Shown here piece by piece: positions 9,432 through 22,150 of a stretch of DNA of 64,000 nt (the stretch's first letter is position 1; every line of letters starts with the position of its first letter). The translations under genes were made by a program, and so were the position numbers. Location: contig JAUCZB010000009.1 in assembly GCA_030373325.1 (NCBI GenBank), forward strand, positions 60,304 to 124,303. Reading direction: 5' to 3'. Below the pieces are notes generated by a model. It was not told where the DNA came from. It made no database searches and saw only the letters and a program-made list of their open reading frames with translations. Origin of the DNA: Cyanobium sp. CZS25K. GTDB taxonomy: Bacteria > Cyanobacteriota > Cyanobacteriia > PCC-6307 > Cyanobiaceae.

Positions 9432-10130
9432 TCAGTATTCGATGCCCGCCTGGGCCTTCACCCCCTGCTCCCGGAACGGGTGGCGCACCACCTTCATCTC
9501 CGTGACCAGATCGGCCCGCTCCAGCAGGGCGGCTGGGGCACCGCGGCCGGTGAGCGCCACATGGGTGAGCGGTGGACGCAGGGCGAGTCCTTCCAGCACC
9601 TGGCCTGGGTCGAGATAACCCAGCTTGAGGGCCACATTGATCTCATCGAGCACCACCAGCTTGCGGTCGGCATCGGCGAGGTAGCCGCAGGACCGTTCCC
9701 AGGCGCTCCGCACCAGCTGGCGATCGCGCTCCCGGTCCTGGGTTTCCCAGGTGAACCCTTCGCCCAGGGCATGCCAGTGGAGGTCTTCGCCGAAGCGCTC
9801 CAGGGCCCGGGCCTCCCCCGGCTGCCAGCCCCCCTTGATGAACTGGACCACCGCCACCCTCTCGCCATGGCCGAGGGTGCGCAGCACCAGGCCCAGGGCC
9901 GCCGTGGTCTTGCCCTTGCCCTCGCCGGTGAAAACGAGCACCAGCCCCTTCTCCAGGTTGCGCTCGCCCACCCGCTGCTGCTGCACCTCCCGGCGGCGCT
10001 GCATGCGGCGCCGATAGGCCTCCTGATCCACCTCGGGAGCCAGGTCGCCGCCCGGGCCCAGCTCTTCGGCCTGGCGGTCCAGGGCATCGTCTGCCACGGC
10101 TGGGGGGGTCGTCGAGGCGATCGCCGTCAT
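9432..10130 (-). CDS. cobO: Cob(I)alamin adenosyltransferase (CobO/BtuR type)
   Basis: ATP:corrinoid adenosyltransferase of 232 residues, which attaches the adenosyl group to cobalamin or pseudocobalamin. It carries the P-loop [18 protein letters not shown] and the conserved [19 protein letters not shown] and [12 protein letters not shown] segments. ATG 10130 begins a roughly 60-residue variable N-terminal extension before the P-loop. The enzyme fits a B12-dependent cyanobacterium. It lies in the same direction as, and about 60 bases after, the tyrosine recombinase gene. Confidence 0.95.
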   Translation of the reverse strand: MTAIASTTPPAVADDALDRQAEELGPGGDLAPEVDQEAYRRRMQRRREVQQQRVGERNLEKGLVLVFTGEGKGKTTAALGLVLRTLGHGERVAVVQFIKGGWQPGEARALERFGEDLHWHALGEGFTWETQDRERDRQLVRSAWERSCGYLADADRKLVVLDEINVALKLGYLDPGQVLEGLALRPPLTHVALTGRGAPAALLERADLVTEMKVVRHPFREQGVKAQAGIEY

Positions 10131-10192
10131 GGGGAGCGGTATCGGTTTGGGGCACTCTGGCGGAACCCTGTTCACCAGGGCGGCCCCTGGCT

Positions 10193-11452
10193 TCAGGACG
10201 CCCGCAGCCGGGCCAGGGCCGTGTCGACCGCCTGCTGTTGATCCCGGCGGGTGATCCAGTGGTGGTAGGTGCGGGTATGGATCGCCACGGAGTGGCCCAT
10301 CATCCGGGCAGCCACCGTATCCGGCAGGCCGATGTGGATCGTGCGCACGGCCCAGGCATGGCGCAGGTCGTAGGGGGTGATCGGCAGTCCGTAGCGGCGA
10401 AACTGCTCCGCCACCCGCCGGCCCACCTGCTGCAGGGTGGTGCGGCGCAGATCGGTGCACACCCGCGGGAGCTCGGCGCCAGCCTCGGCCAGGCCCTCCA
10501 GGCCGAACCGTTCCACCCAGTCGGGCTGGAACGGCCACACCTGGTGTTCGCCGGTCTTGCTGGTGGGCAGCACCCGCAGCACCCGGTCGCCCCCCGGCGC
10601 CAGGGCGGAGAGATCGCAGAAGAACACCTCATGGTTGCGCAGTCCGTAGGTGGCCATCAGGCCGTAGGCCAGGCGCCAGCGGGGGTTGGGGATGGCCGCC
10701 GCCAGCTCCAGGATGCGGGCGTCGCTGGGCAGTCCCCGGAAACGGGCCACATGCAGCCCATAGCCGCCGCTGCGCTCGCTCCAGTCGTCCGGCAGCGGCA
10801 GCTGCAGGTGGCGCGCGAGGGCCCCCAGGGCGATTCCGCACTGCTGGCGGCTGCGGCTGGCCAGGGGGTAGGTCTCCAGCACCCGCTCCAGCAGAGGGGC
10901 GTCCACCGCCGCAGCGCCGTGGGTGCTGGCGGCCACCTCCACCAGACGCCGCAGATAGGGCCGGTAGGCGCCGCTCCAGGTGCTGCGGCTGCCCGCGGGC
11001 CGGCGGCGGCGGCGGGGATCGGCGAAGAAGGCGGCCTCGAAGCCGGCCAGCAGCGGCCGAACCCCCGCCGCCTCAACGGCGGAAACATCCGCAGGGGAGT
11101 CCGCCGGGATCGTCGTCTCCAGAGGTGGCGGCGGGGCAGCGGCCGGACGACGGCGCCAGTGGTCCCAGGCGAAGCTGCCCTGCTCGACGCTTTCCCGCAC
11201 CTGAGCGAGCTGGTCGAGGGCGGCGGCGACACCGGCGGTCGTGGTGGGCAGCCCCAGGCTGATCCGCTGCACCGGGCGCGCCGCCGTTCCGTTCGGACAG
11301 GGAAGGGGCCCGCGCAGACCGAGCCGGCGCTGGCGGATCTCCAACCGCAGGCCGGTGCCCGAGGCCGCCAGCTGCCGGTTCTGCTGCCGCACAAGGGTCA
11401 CCAGGTCGCTGTCGGACCCTGCGCCTGGATCGGGTGCTGCTGGCGATGGCAA
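10193..11452 (-). CDS. Tyrosine recombinase/integrase, conserved housekeeping-locus type
   Basis: Site-specific recombinase of about 419 residues in the tyrosine recombinase family. Catalytic residues are visible in order: Arg in YGLRNHEVF, the HxxR box in [11 protein letters not shown], the second His in [11 protein letters not shown], and the nucleophile Tyr in TRTYHHWI. The N-terminal half looks like an arm/core-binding region. The start is uncertain because only TTG 11452 is available upstream. No attachment repeats, excisionase or phage genes are nearby; it sits between cobO and hemH, as I recall for related picocyanobacteria, so it is probably a domesticated recombinase rather than part of a mobile island. 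Confidence 0.88.
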   Translation of the reverse strand: MPSPAAPDPGAGSDSDLVTLVRQQNRQLAASGTGLRLEIRQRRLGLRGPLPCPNGTAARPVQRISLGLPTTTAGVAAALDQLAQVRESVEQGSFAWDHWRRRPAAAPPPPLETTIPADSPADVSAVEAAGVRPLLAGFEAAFFADPRRRRRPAGSRSTWSGAYRPYLRRLVEVAASTHGAAAVDAPLLERVLETYPLASRSRQQCGIALGALARHLQLPLPDDWSERSGGYGLHVARFRGLPSDARILELAAAIPNPRWRLAYGLMATYGLRNHEVFFCDLSALAPGGDRVLRVLPTSKTGEHQVWPFQPDWVERFGLEGLAEAGAELPRVCTDLRRTTLQQVGRRVAEQFRRYGLPITPYDLRHAWAVRTIHIGLPDTVAARMMGHSVAIHTRTYHHWITRRDQQQAVDTALARLRAS

Positions 11453-11596
11453 GGCGGCCGGAACGATGGCTCGGCTGGCGGGGACCTGAGCCGGAACCTA
11501 CCGATGCCATCCCCGGGCCGCCAGGGTGCGGTTCGTTGCCAAGGTGGCGCCCGACGGCGGTGGGCGGCGTTACGCTCATCGTTTCTGATAGAAAGC

Positions 11597-12772
11597 ATGG
11601 CCAGGGTCGGCGTGCTGCTGCTGAACCTCGGCGGTCCGGAACGGATCGAGGATGTCGGGCCATTCCTCTACAACCTGTTCTCCGATCCGGAGATCATCCG
11701 TCTGCCCACGCCGGCGCTGCAGAAGCCCCTGGCCTGGTTGATCAGCACCCTGCGCAGCGGCAAATCAAAGGAGGCCTACCGCTCCATCGGCGGCGGATCC
11801 CCACTGCGGCGCATCACCGAACAGCAGGCCCGTGAACTGCAGAGCCGTCTGCGCCAGCAGGGCGTGGAGGCCACCAGCTACGTGGCCATGCGCTACTGGC
11901 ATCCCTTCACCGAATCGGCCGTGGGGGACATCAAGGCCGACGGCATCGAAGAAGTGGTGGTCCTGCCGCTGTACCCCCACTTCTCGATCAGCACCAGCGG
12001 CTCCAGCTTCCGGGAGCTGCAGCGCCTCCGCCAGGCCGACCCGGCGTTCCGCCGGCTGCCGATCCGCTGCATTCGCAGCTGGTACGACCATCCCGGCTAC
12101 ATCGATGCGATGGCCGGCCTGATCGCCCGGGAGATACGGGTTTCCGGCGACCCGCGGGAGGCCCACATCTTCTTCAGTGCCCACGGGGTGCCGAAGAGCT
12201 ACGTAGAGGAGGCGGGCGATCCCTACCAGAAGGAGATCGAGGCCTGCGCCGCGCTGGTGATGGCGCGCCTGGCAGAGATGCTGGGCCATCCCAATCCCTC
12301 CACCCTCGCCTACCAGAGCCGGGTGGGGCCGGTGGAATGGCTCAAGCCCTACACCGAGGACGCACTGCGGGAACTTGGGGAACAGGGCGTCAAGGAACTG
12401 GTGGTGGTGCCGATCAGCTTCGTCAGCGAGCACATCGAAACCCTCGAGGAGATCGATATCGAGTACCGGGAGATCGCCAGCGAGGCCGGCATCACCCACT
12501 TCCGCCGGGTTCCGGCCCTCGATACCGATCCCACCTTCATCCAGGGCCTGGCCGACCTGGTGCAGGAGGCCATGGCGGGGCCGGAGGTGAACCTCGACAT
12601 GGCGGCCCAGCTGCCCAAGAAGGTGAAGCTCTATCCGCAGGACAAGTGGGCCTGGGGCTGGAACAACAGCTCCGAGGTGTGGAATGGTCGACTGGCCATG
12701 GTCGGATTTTCCGCTTTTCTGCTGGAATTGCTCACCGGTCACGGCCCGCTGCATGCCCTTGGACTGCTCTGA
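11597..12772 (+). CDS. hemH: Ferrochelatase with C-terminal chlorophyll-binding-like helix
   Basis: Ferrochelatase of 391 residues, inserting ferrous iron into protoporphyrin IX to make haem. The N terminus [12 protein letters not shown], the catalytic-site motif [19 protein letters not shown], and [19 protein letters not shown] are diagnostic. After the catalytic domain comes a short linker and a C-terminal segment [19 protein letters not shown] followed by a hydrophobic helix. This is the CAB (light-harvesting-like) motif found on cyanobacterial and plant type II ferrochelatases. The frame is open for more than 1 kb upstream, but ATG 11597 is the only start matching the family N terminus. 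The stop overlaps the next gene by about 20 bases. Confidence 0.97.
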   Translation: MARVGVLLLNLGGPERIEDVGPFLYNLFSDPEIIRLPTPALQKPLAWLISTLRSGKSKEAYRSIGGGSPLRRITEQQARELQSRLRQQGVEATSYVAMRYWHPFTESAVGDIKADGIEEVVVLPLYPHFSISTSGSSFRELQRLRQADPAFRRLPIRCIRSWYDHPGYIDAMAGLIAREIRVSGDPREAHIFFSAHGVPKSYVEEAGDPYQKEIEACAALVMARLAEMLGHPNPSTLAYQSRVGPVEWLKPYTEDALRELGEQGVKELVVVPISFVSEHIETLEEIDIEYREIASEAGITHFRRVPALDTDPTFIQGLADLVQEAMAGPEVNLDMAAQLPKKVKLYPQDKWAWGWNNSSEVWNGRLAMVGFSAFLLELLTGHGPLHALGLL

Positions 12773-13367
12773 TCGCCCCAGGCGTTCCAGCCTCCGGAGC
12801 CGTTCGCTGGTGCTGGCGGCGACCCTGGGACTGAGCGGCCAGGGGCTGCCCGCCGAGGCCCGCAGTGCCAGTCTCTGGGTCAGGGGGGTGTTTCCGGTGG
12901 CCAGTTTCGCGGGATACACGAGCGGCTTCGGCATGCGCTCCCATCCCCTCAGCCGCGACGTCCGGCCCCACTACGGCATCGACATCGCCGCGCCCCTGGG
13001 ATCACCGATCCGGAGCTGGTGGGCCGGAACGGTGAGCGAGGTGATCGTCGACGGCGGCTGCGGCAACGGACTGGTGATCCGTTCCGGCAGCTACGAGCAC
13101 ATCTACTGCCACCTCGGCGGCCAGGCCGGCAACGGTGTCTACCGCAGCGGCGGCGTTCTGCTTCGGGTGGGCCAGCGGGTCGGCACCGGCCAGGTGATCG
13201 CCCATGTCGGCCTCACGGGGAGCACCACCGGCCCTCACCTCCACTGGGGCATGCGCTATCGGGGCGCCTGGATGGATCCGGCCCGAGTGTTGCGAGCCAT
13301 GGCGGAGAGTCGTCGTCAGCGCAACCCAAACCCTCTGACGAGACCTAACCTTGGTGTCTTCCGCTGA
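12753..13367 (+). CDS. Secreted M23-family metallopeptidase (LytM fold)
   Basis: Peptidoglycan hydrolase-like protein of about 204 residues. The N terminus from ATG 12753 is basic followed by a hydrophobic stretch ([19 protein letters not shown]), which reads as a signal peptide. The M23 zinc motifs follow: HxxxD in [13 protein letters not shown] and HxH in [12 protein letters not shown]. Both are intact, so the protein is probably active on cell-wall crosslinks. The start lies within the last codons of hemH in another frame. Regulation by division or daughter-cell separation is inference. Confidence 0.87.
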   Translation: MPLDCSDRPRRSSLRSRSLVLAATLGLSGQGLPAEARSASLWVRGVFPVASFAGYTSGFGMRSHPLSRDVRPHYGIDIAAPLGSPIRSWWAGTVSEVIVDGGCGNGLVIRSGSYEHIYCHLGGQAGNGVYRSGGVLLRVGQRVGTGQVIAHVGLTGSTTGPHLHWGMRYRGAWMDPARVLRAMAESRRQRNPNPLTRPNLGVFR

Positions 13368-13463
13368 TGGTGCCGAGACCTCTGCCCGCCAGCCTGACCC
13401 CCTGGCAAGCCGCGCCTCCATCCTGACAACGTCCACCCCCTTCGCCTGACCCCAGCTGCAGCC

Positions 13464-15362
13464 GTGACGCTCACGCCCCTTCCTTCCACGATCACCGCCG
13501 CCGCCGGGCCCAGCACCACCACCCCCTCAGCCCCCGAGGAGATCCAGCAGCCGTCGTCTCCGATGCGGGTGAGCGGGGCCTATGCCCTGATGGATTCCCT
13601 GCATCGTCATGGAGTCCGCCACATCTTCGGCTACCCGGGCGGCGCGATTCTGCCCATCTACGACGAGCTCCACAAGGCCGAAGCCCGGGGCTGGCTGAAG
13701 CACATCCTGGTGCGTCACGAGCAGGGCGGCACCCACGCCGCCGACGCCTACGCCCGCGCCACCGGCCAGGTGGGCGTCTGCTTCGGCACCTCCGGCCCCG
13801 GCGCCACCAACCTGGTCACCGGCATCGCCACCGCCCAGATGGATTCGGTGCCGATGGTGGTGATCACCGGTCAGGTGCCCCGGGCTGCCATCGGCACCGA
13901 TGCCTTCCAGGAAACTGACATCTTCGGCATCACCCTGCCGATCGTCAAACACTCCTGGGTGGTCCGTGATCCCGCCGACATCGGCCGCATCGTGGCGGAG
14001 GCCTTCCTGATCGCCGCCAGCGGCCGTCCCGGGCCGGTCCTGATCGACGTGCCCAAGGACGTGGGTGCCGAAGAGTTCGACTACTTACCCGTGGCTCCTG
14101 GAACGGCGGTCCCGTCGGGCTTCAAGCGTCCGCCGGCGCCGAACCCGGAAGCCATCCGCTCCGCCCTGGCGTTGATCCGCCAGGCCCGGCGCCCCCTGCT
14201 CTATGTCGGTGGCGGCGCGATCGCCTCCGATGCCCACAGCGAGGTGCACCAGCTGGCGGAACGGTTCCGGCTCCCGGTGACCACCACCTTGATGGGCAAG
14301 GGTGTGTTCGATGAGAACCATCCCCTGGCGGTGGGGATGCTCGGCATGCACGGCACGGCTTACGCCAATTTCGCCGTCACCGAATGCGACCTGCTGATCG
14401 CCGTCGGGGCGCGCTTCGATGATCGGGTCACCGGCCGGCTGGACAGCTTCGCCCCCCGGGCCCAGGTGATCCACATCGACATCGATGCGGCCGAGGTGGG
14501 CAAGAACAGGGTTCCCGAAGTGCCGGTCGTTTCCGATGTCCGTCAGGCCCTCGAAGCCCTGCTGCAGGCCTCGGTCGGGGAAGGCTCCAACCGGCGCACC
14601 GACGCCTGGCTGGAGCGCATCGACACCTGGAAGCACCATTACCCCCTGGTGATCCCCCAACCCACCGGTGAGATCGCCCCCCAGGAAGTGGTGGTCGCCC
14701 TCAGGGACCTGGCTCCCGAGGCGTTCTTCACCACCGATGTGGGCCAGCATCAGATGTGGGCCGCCCAGTTCCTCCGCAACGGACCCCGTCGCTGGATCAG
14801 CAGTGCCGGCCTGGGCACCATGGGGTTCGGCATGCCCGCCGCCATGGGCGTCCAGACCGCCTTCCCCGACGAGACCGTGATCTGCGTGGCCGGTGATGCC
14901 AGCATCCTGATGAACATCCAGGAACTGGGCACCCTCAGCCAGTACCAGCTGCCGGTGAAGGTGGTGGTGCTCAACAACGGCTGGCAGGGGATGGTGCGCC
15001 AGTGGCAGGAGAGCTTCTACGAAGAGCGCTATTCCAGTTCCGAGATGACCGGCGGCATGCCCGATTTCCCTGCCCTGGCCGAGGCCTTCGGCGTCAAGGG
15101 CATCGGTATCACCGATCGGGCCCAACTCCGCTCCGGCCTCGCCGAGGCCCTGGCCCACCCCGGTCCGGTGTTTGTCGACGTGCGCGTCCGCCGCAACGAG
15201 AACTGCTACCCGATGGTGCCTCCGGGGGCCAGCAACGCCCAGATGGTGGGTCTGCCCAGCCATCCCGAACTGGCCATCGACACCATCCGCCAATGCAATG
15301 CCTGCGGCAGCACCACCGCCAGCGCCCACCTCTTCTGTCCCAGTTGCGGCGCCAAACTCTGA
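13464..15362 (+). CDS. ilvB: Acetolactate synthase large subunit with C-terminal zinc ribbon
   Basis: Thiamine-diphosphate enzyme of 632 residues that makes acetolactate or acetohydroxybutyrate, the first committed step of branched-chain amino acid synthesis. Cofactor glutamate in [20 protein letters not shown]/ThDP core, and the ThDP motif [18 protein letters not shown] with NNGW are all present. After the normal end of the enzyme there is a tail with two CxxC knuckles (CNAC at 611-614 and CPSC at 625-628), a rubredoxin-like zinc ribbon. I do not know this addition from typical bacterial large subunits. The small regulatory subunit is not in this window. Confidence 0.95.
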   Translation: MTLTPLPSTITAAAGPSTTTPSAPEEIQQPSSPMRVSGAYALMDSLHRHGVRHIFGYPGGAILPIYDELHKAEARGWLKHILVRHEQGGTHAADAYARATGQVGVCFGTSGPGATNLVTGIATAQMDSVPMVVITGQVPRAAIGTDAFQETDIFGITLPIVKHSWVVRDPADIGRIVAEAFLIAASGRPGPVLIDVPKDVGAEEFDYLPVAPGTAVPSGFKRPPAPNPEAIRSALALIRQARRPLLYVGGGAIASDAHSEVHQLAERFRLPVTTTLMGKGVFDENHPLAVGMLGMHGTAYANFAVTECDLLIAVGARFDDRVTGRLDSFAPRAQVIHIDIDAAEVGKNRVPEVPVVSDVRQALEALLQASVGEGSNRRTDAWLERIDTWKHHYPLVIPQPTGEIAPQEVVVALRDLAPEAFFTTDVGQHQMWAAQFLRNGPRRWISSAGLGTMGFGMPAAMGVQTAFPDETVICVAGDASILMNIQELGTLSQYQLPVKVVVLNNGWQGMVRQWQESFYEERYSSSEMTGGMPDFPALAEAFGVKGIGITDRAQLRSGLAEALAHPGPVFVDVRVRRNENCYPMVPPGASNAQMVGLPSHPELAIDTIRQCNACGSTTASAHLFCPSCGAKL

Positions 15363-15700
15363 TCCTGCTGGGGGCCCTGCTGGCCCTGCTGATCGCCTGG
15401 CCCCCCGCGGCGTCAGCGGCGGAGGTGTTCCAGGTGCGCAGCGGCACGCTGCTGCAGGTGGGGGATGGAAACCGCAGCTATGCCGTTGAGCTCGCTTGCA
15501 TGGAGCTGGCGGCAGAGCAGGAGCAGCAGGCGACCGCCTGGCTACGGCAGGCCCTGCCCCGCCGCACGAAGGTGAATCTGCGTCCGATGGGCCAAAGGGA
15601 TGGCACGCTGCTGGCCCAGGTGAGGCTTCTGTCCAGCGGCGCCGACATCGCCACCGGCCTGATCGAGGCCGGCCTGGCCCAAGCGGAGGCCTGCCCATGA
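15344..15700 (+). CDS. Secreted SNase-like (OB-fold) protein, probably catalytically degenerate
   Basis: Protein of 118 residues. The TTG start at 15344, inside the last codons of ilvB, gives [19 protein letters not shown] and a clear signal peptide ending ASAA. The mature part resembles staphylococcal-nuclease-type folds: [18 protein letters not shown] where the family has DGDT...VRLAGIDAPE, then [10 protein letters not shown] and [26 protein letters not shown]. The catalytic Arg, Asp and Glu positions are not retained, so it probably lost nuclease activity. It overlaps ilvB by 19 bases and the next gene by 4, so the three are likely one operon. Confidence 0.7.
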   Translation: MRRQTLILLGALLALLIAWPPAASAAEVFQVRSGTLLQVGDGNRSYAVELACMELAAEQEQQATAWLRQALPRRTKVNLRPMGQRDGTLLAQVRLLSSGADIATGLIEAGLAQAEACP

Positions 15701-15900
15701 GCCTCAACCGCACCGCCAAGGGCATCGTGCTGGTGCCCACCCTGCTGCTGGGCGGGGCCTTCCTGGCCGCCGGCACCTGGATGGACGGTCCCGCCGCCGC
15801 CAACCGGGGCCTGGCCCTCACCCTCGGGGGGGTCCTGATGGGAGCCGGCCTGCTGGCCCAGCTGCTGCCCGAATCAGGCCCACCCCCCTCCGACCCCTGA
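15697..15900 (+). CDS. Small membrane protein, unknown function
   Basis: Protein of 67 residues with two hydrophobic segments (GIVLVPTLLLGGAFLAAGTW and LALTLGGVLMGAGLLAQLL) joined by a short polar loop, so probably a two-helix inner-membrane protein with a proline-rich tail. No recognised family. Its ATG overlaps the stop of the SNase-like gene (ATGA), which supports its being translated. Confidence 0.7.
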   Translation: MSLNRTAKGIVLVPTLLLGGAFLAAGTWMDGPAAANRGLALTLGGVLMGAGLLAQLLPESGPPPSDP

Positions 15901-16004
15901 GGCCACGGGGGTTTGGCGGCCCACCAGCCCCCATGCGAGAACATCACAGCCTGCGGCCGAAGGGGGGTCGCGGCGCCAGAGTTGGAGCAGTCAGGGCGAA
16001 GGGG

Positions 16005-18473
<2,469 letters not shown>

Positions 18474-18745
18474 AGCCGCCACGGGGCCGGAAGGATGGAA
18501 CAGCAGGCGCCAGAGCAGCAGGACATGGGCGCCGCAGCGCACCGCGCAGAGCGCCGCCAGACCCATGCAGAGGGGGCAGTGAGCCAGACCCATCGGAAAT
18601 CCGGCCCCAGACGCGATCAGGTTCCACCATGGCACCTTCGGCGGCGGATCGGCAGGGGATGCCACAAGCGTTGGCGCCCGTGCCGCGCGTTGGCGCCCGC
18701 CCCGCCGTGCCCTAGAACGCCAGCAGCCCCCCAACTGCCACGGCC

Positions 18746-20449
18746 GTGCTGCGCCTCAGCGAGCTGAAATTGCCGCTCGATCACAGCGCCGCCGACCTGG
18801 AGGCGGCCATCACCCGCCGGCTGCGGCTCGGCCCCGGTGAGCTCCGCGGCCACCAGCTGGTGAAACGCAGCGTCGATGCCCGGCGCCGCGGTGCCATCGC
18901 CCTGGTGTACTGCCTCGACCTGGAGCTCGAGGCCGGCGCCAGGCGCCGCCTGCTGCGCCGCTACGCCGGCGACCCCCACCTGCGTCCCACCCCGGACAGC
19001 CGCTACCGGCCCGTGGCCCAGGCCGAGGGAACCTCCCAGGACCTTCGCCCGGTGGTGGTGGGCGCCGGCCCCTGCGGCTACTTCGCCGCCCTGCTGCTGG
19101 CCCAGATGGGTTGGCGGCCCCTGCTGCTGGAGCGGGGCAAGGCGGTGAAGGAGCGCACCGCCGACACCTTCGGCTTCTGGCAGGGCCGCCGCCGCTTCGA
19201 TCCGGGCTCCAATGCCCAGTTCGGCGAAGGTGGGGCCGGCACCTTCTCCGACGGCAAGCTCTACAGCCAGGTGAGCGAAAATCCCGCCTATATCCGCAAG
19301 GTGCTGGAGGAACTGGTGGCGGCCGGGGCCGACCCGGAGATCCTCACCCTGCACCACCCCCACATCGGCACCTTCAAGCTGGCCACGGTGGTGCGCGGGC
19401 TGCGGGCCCGGATCGAGGCCCTGGGAGGGGAGGTCCGCTTCGGCCAGCACGTGGTCGAGCTGCTGCTGGCGGAGGGCCCCGAGCGGCGCCTGGAGGGCGT
19501 GCGGCTGGCCGACGGCACGGCCATCGCCTGCGACCACCTGGTGCTGGCGCCGGGCCACAGCGCCCGGGACACCTTCGCGATGCTGCACCGCCTCGGCGTG
19601 GCCATGGAGCCGAAGCCCTTTGCGGTCGGGGTGCGGATCGAGCATCCCCAGGCCCTGGTTGACCGGGCCCGCTGGGGGGAGGCCGCCGGCCATCCACGGC
19701 TCGGGCCGGCCGAGTACAAGCTGGTCCACCACTGCAAAGGGGACGCCACGGCTGGCCGCAGCGTCTACAGCTTCTGCATGTGTCCCGGCGGACTGGTGGT
19801 GGGCGCCACCTCGGAGGAAGGCTGCGTCGTCACCAACGGCATGAGCCAGCACTCCCGCCGGGAGCGCAATGCCAACAGCGGCCTGGTGGTGCCCGTGAGC
19901 CAGGAGGATCTGGCACCCTACGGCCAGGAACCGGGGGATCCGCTGGCGGGGCTGGCCTTCCAGCGGCACTGGGAGCGGCAGGCCTTCAACGCCGGCGGCG
20001 GCGACTACCGGGCACCGGCCCAGTGGCTGGGGGATTTCCTGGACAGCAAGCCCAGCCGAGAGCCCCCCCCGGGGGCGGTGGAGGGGTCCTACCAGCCCGG
20101 CCTCCGCTTCGGCAGCCTTGATGGGTGTCTACCGGCGTATGTCCTGGCGGCCATCCGGGAAGCGCTGCCCCTCTTTGCCCGACGCATCCCTGGCTATGCC
20201 ATGGCCGGTGCCCTGCTCACCGGCGTGGAGACCCGCACCTCATCGCCGCTGCGGTTGCGGCGTCACCCCACGGGGCTGGAAAGCCTCAACACCCCGGGAC
20301 TCTTTCCAGCCGGAGAAGGGGCGGGCCATGCCGGCGGCATCCTGTCGGCGGCGATCGACGGCATCAAGGTGGCGGAAGCTGTGGCCCTCAGCCTGCTTCA
20401 GCCTCCCGACCAAGGGAGCACCGCAGGATCGGCTTCCGCCCCAGGCTGA
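18746..20449 (+). CDS. FAD-dependent dehydrogenase (COG2509-type)
   Basis: Flavoprotein of 567 residues of the uncharacterised NAD(FAD)-utilising dehydrogenase family. A roughly 90-residue N-terminal domain precedes the FAD motif VVVGAGPCGYFAALLLAQM near residue 107. Family motifs follow: GSNAQFGEGGAGTFSDGKL, LAPGHSARDTF, and near the C terminus LFPAGEGAGHAGGILSAAID. The substrate is unknown; members are widespread in bacteria and algae. GTG 18746 is the start that fits the N-terminal domain. It converges on pgeF, and the two stop codons lie inside a shared hairpin. Confidence 0.9.
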   Translation: MLRLSELKLPLDHSAADLEAAITRRLRLGPGELRGHQLVKRSVDARRRGAIALVYCLDLELEAGARRRLLRRYAGDPHLRPTPDSRYRPVAQAEGTSQDLRPVVVGAGPCGYFAALLLAQMGWRPLLLERGKAVKERTADTFGFWQGRRRFDPGSNAQFGEGGAGTFSDGKLYSQVSENPAYIRKVLEELVAAGADPEILTLHHPHIGTFKLATVVRGLRARIEALGGEVRFGQHVVELLLAEGPERRLEGVRLADGTAIACDHLVLAPGHSARDTFAMLHRLGVAMEPKPFAVGVRIEHPQALVDRARWGEAAGHPRLGPAEYKLVHHCKGDATAGRSVYSFCMCPGGLVVGATSEEGCVVTNGMSQHSRRERNANSGLVVPVSQEDLAPYGQEPGDPLAGLAFQRHWERQAFNAGGGDYRAPAQWLGDFLDSKPSREPPPGAVEGSYQPGLRFGSLDGCLPAYVLAAIREALPLFARRIPGYAMAGALLTGVETRTSSPLRLRRHPTGLESLNTPGLFPAGEGAGHAGGILSAAIDGIKVAEAVALSLLQPPDQGSTAGSASAPG

Positions 20450-20467
20450 GGTCGCCCTCAGGCCTGG
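20441..20467. terminator. Hairpin enclosing both stop codons of a convergent pair
   Basis: Ten-bp stem CCAGGCTGAG pairing with CTCAG-G-CCTGG (one bulged G) around a 6-base loop. The left arm holds the TGA of the FAD dehydrogenase, and the right arm holds the TGA of pgeF read on the other strand. No T tract follows in either direction. It could act as a bidirectional RNA 3'-end element. Confidence 0.5.
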
Positions 20468-21273
20468 GACACCACGCCACTCCACTGCACCGCCCGGACC
20501 CCATCACGGCGCCAGGAATGGAACAGCGCCGGTTCGGCCACCGTGCAGAGCGGACAGAGGGCGATCCGCTCCGGCCCGATCCCCTGCCGCTCGAGTTGCA
20601 ACGCCGTGGCCTGCCGGATGTCCAGCCGATCCCGATCTGGGGCGGGATCCAGCAGGAGGGCGCCGCATTGCTTCAGATCCGCCACGCCCCCATCCGGCGC
20701 CGGGTCGCAGCTGGCCGCCACCATGGCACCCCCCACCTGCAGGGTGACGGAGCGTTCCACCTGGTAGCGAATGCCGTCCACAGCGGGACCGAGGGCCACC
20801 AGCAGCCGATCACGGCAGGCACCATCCGCCACCATCGCCTCGATCGCCGCCGGCACGATCCGTGCCGCGACCCCGCGCCAGCCGGCGTGGCAGGCCGCCA
20901 CCCGGCCGCCGGCGGGGTCGGCGATCAGCACCGGGGTGCAGTCGGCGCCGCACACCCAGAGGCTCTGGCCCTCCCCATCGCTGCGCAGGCCGTCGGCTTC
21001 GGGCCAGGGAGCCCCCTCGGCCTCCCCCGCGGCGAGCACCGTGCCGCCGTGCACCTGGCGGGTGCGATGCACACTCACCCCGGCACTGATCGCGGCGGCC
21101 AGCTCCTCCGGCGGCCGGCCCTGCCACTGGCGGGTGAAGAAGCCATGCTCGAATCCCGCCAGCAGGTCACATTGAAGGTAATGGCCTCCATAGGTGCCGA
21201 CCCAGGTCCAGCCGGGCAGGTCGTTGAAGCCGGCATCGGGCCGATCGAAGGGGGGCTCGAGAGCCTCAGCCAT
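20458..21273 (-). CDS. pgeF: Laccase-domain purine nucleoside phosphorylase/peptidoglycan editing factor
   Basis: YfiH/DUF152 family protein of 271 residues. Members act as multicopper-free purine nucleoside phosphorylase or adenosine deaminase and, in E. coli, remove wrongly incorporated L-serine precursors in peptidoglycan. The metal and substrate residues are in HRTRQVHGGTV, WVCGADCTPVLIADP and ACHAGWRGVAARIV, and the C-terminal part ends with ALCPLCTVAEPALFHSWRRD, which fits the family. ATG 21273 overlaps the stop of the upstream Tab2-like gene by 8 bases, so the two are co-transcribed. Confidence 0.92.
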   Translation of the reverse strand: MAEALEPPFDRPDAGFNDLPGWTWVGTYGGHYLQCDLLAGFEHGFFTRQWQGRPPEELAAAISAGVSVHRTRQVHGGTVLAAGEAEGAPWPEADGLRSDGEGQSLWVCGADCTPVLIADPAGGRVAACHAGWRGVAARIVPAAIEAMVADGACRDRLLVALGPAVDGIRYQVERSVTLQVGGAMVAASCDPAPDGGVADLKQCGALLLDPAPDRDRLDIRQATALQLERQGIGPERIALCPLCTVAEPALFHSWRRDGVRAVQWSGVVSQA

Positions 21274-22150
21274 CCGGCAGATCCCGCAGCAGCCAGAACC
21301 CTTCCAGGTTGGGGGCCTCTTCGCTCGCCTGAATGGCGATGAACTGCAGACCGCCGGCCCGTTCCCGGGCCTCCGCCAGGGCCTCGCTCGCCAGCCGCGC
21401 CTCCTCCTCCGGCAGGCGCGCCAGGATCCAGCGATCCTCCAGGCCGGCCTCCAGCACCAGTTGACCGGCGCAGACCTCCAGCCGGGTCGGCTCCAGGCCG
21501 GAGAGCCAGCCGGCGATGGCCAGGGCCCGCAGGCGGCTGAACAGCCGGATCCCCGGCACGGGCGTGGCGGGATCCACCAGCGCGGGCAGGGCCGCCAGAC
21601 CGGGGAAGGCGATCTCCCAGCCGCCGGCCTCCGCCAGGGTGGCGGCGCTGAGGGTGGCCCAGCTCCAGCTGTCGCCCCGGGCCGCCTCCGGCAGGGGCAG
21701 CGCCACGGGCGGAATCGGCTGCGGGGGAGGGGCCAGGGGGCCTGCCATGTAGCCCGGCTCCTGGGGGTAGACGCTCGTCTGGCGCTCCCGCAGCCACTCC
21801 ACCAGGCCATAACAGCGCCGGCTCGGCACCAGCTCCAGACCAAGCCCTTCAGCGGCCCGCTGCACCATGGCGCGCATCGAGCCACGCCAGCAGCGCAGCC
21901 GCCGGGGTGGACCGTAGCCCTGGGCGGCGGCGTCCTTGATGGCCGTTTCGATCGCGCCGCGCAACCACTGGGAATTGACGCTGGCGGCCGGACAGGCCAT
22001 CGACCAGCGGAAGGGTTCCGGCGCCGGCTGCAGCCCTGCCGTGGAGCAGATCAGCAGTTCCCAGCGCTTCTTGCCATCGGGCTCCAGGATCGGCCTGGAG
22101 TAGTAGTCGAGTTCCCAGTCAGGGCCAGGCGCCTGCAACGCTGAGCTCAT
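21266..22150 (-). CDS. Tab2/Atab2 family RNA-binding protein
   Basis: Protein of 294 residues in the Tab2 (DUF1092) family of oxygenic phototrophs. The N-terminal block WELDYYSRPILEPDGKKRW is characteristic, as are the middle WLRERQTSVYPQEPGYM and the C-terminal WLLRDLPDG. In green algae and plants Tab2/Atab2 binds psaB and other photosystem mRNAs and is needed for their translation. The cyanobacterial role is presumably photosystem assembly or translation, by analogy only. Its ATG overlaps the stop of the S1-domain gene (4 bases) and its end overlaps pgeF. Confidence 0.9.
   Translation of the reverse strand: MSSALQAPGPDWELDYYSRPILEPDGKKRWELLICSTAGLQPAPEPFRWSMACPAASVNSQWLRGAIETAIKDAAAQGYGPPRRLRCWRGSMRAMVQRAAEGLGLELVPSRRCYGLVEWLRERQTSVYPQEPGYMAGPLAPPPQPIPPVALPLPEAARGDSWSWATLSAATLAEAGGWEIAFPGLAALPALVDPATPVPGIRLFSRLRALAIAGWLSGLEPTRLEVCAGQLVLEAGLEDRWILARLPEEEARLASEALAEARERAGGLQFIAIQASEEAPNLEGFWLLRDLPDG

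Noticed and set aside
10193..11452. Prophage or integrative element marked by the integrase
   Set aside because: Neighbours are core metabolic genes, there is no tRNA target, and no flanking repeats were seen.
10238..11596. Upstream extension of the hemH frame
   Set aside because: It is antisense to the integrase and cobO end, unlike ferrochelatase; the family N terminus starts at 11597.
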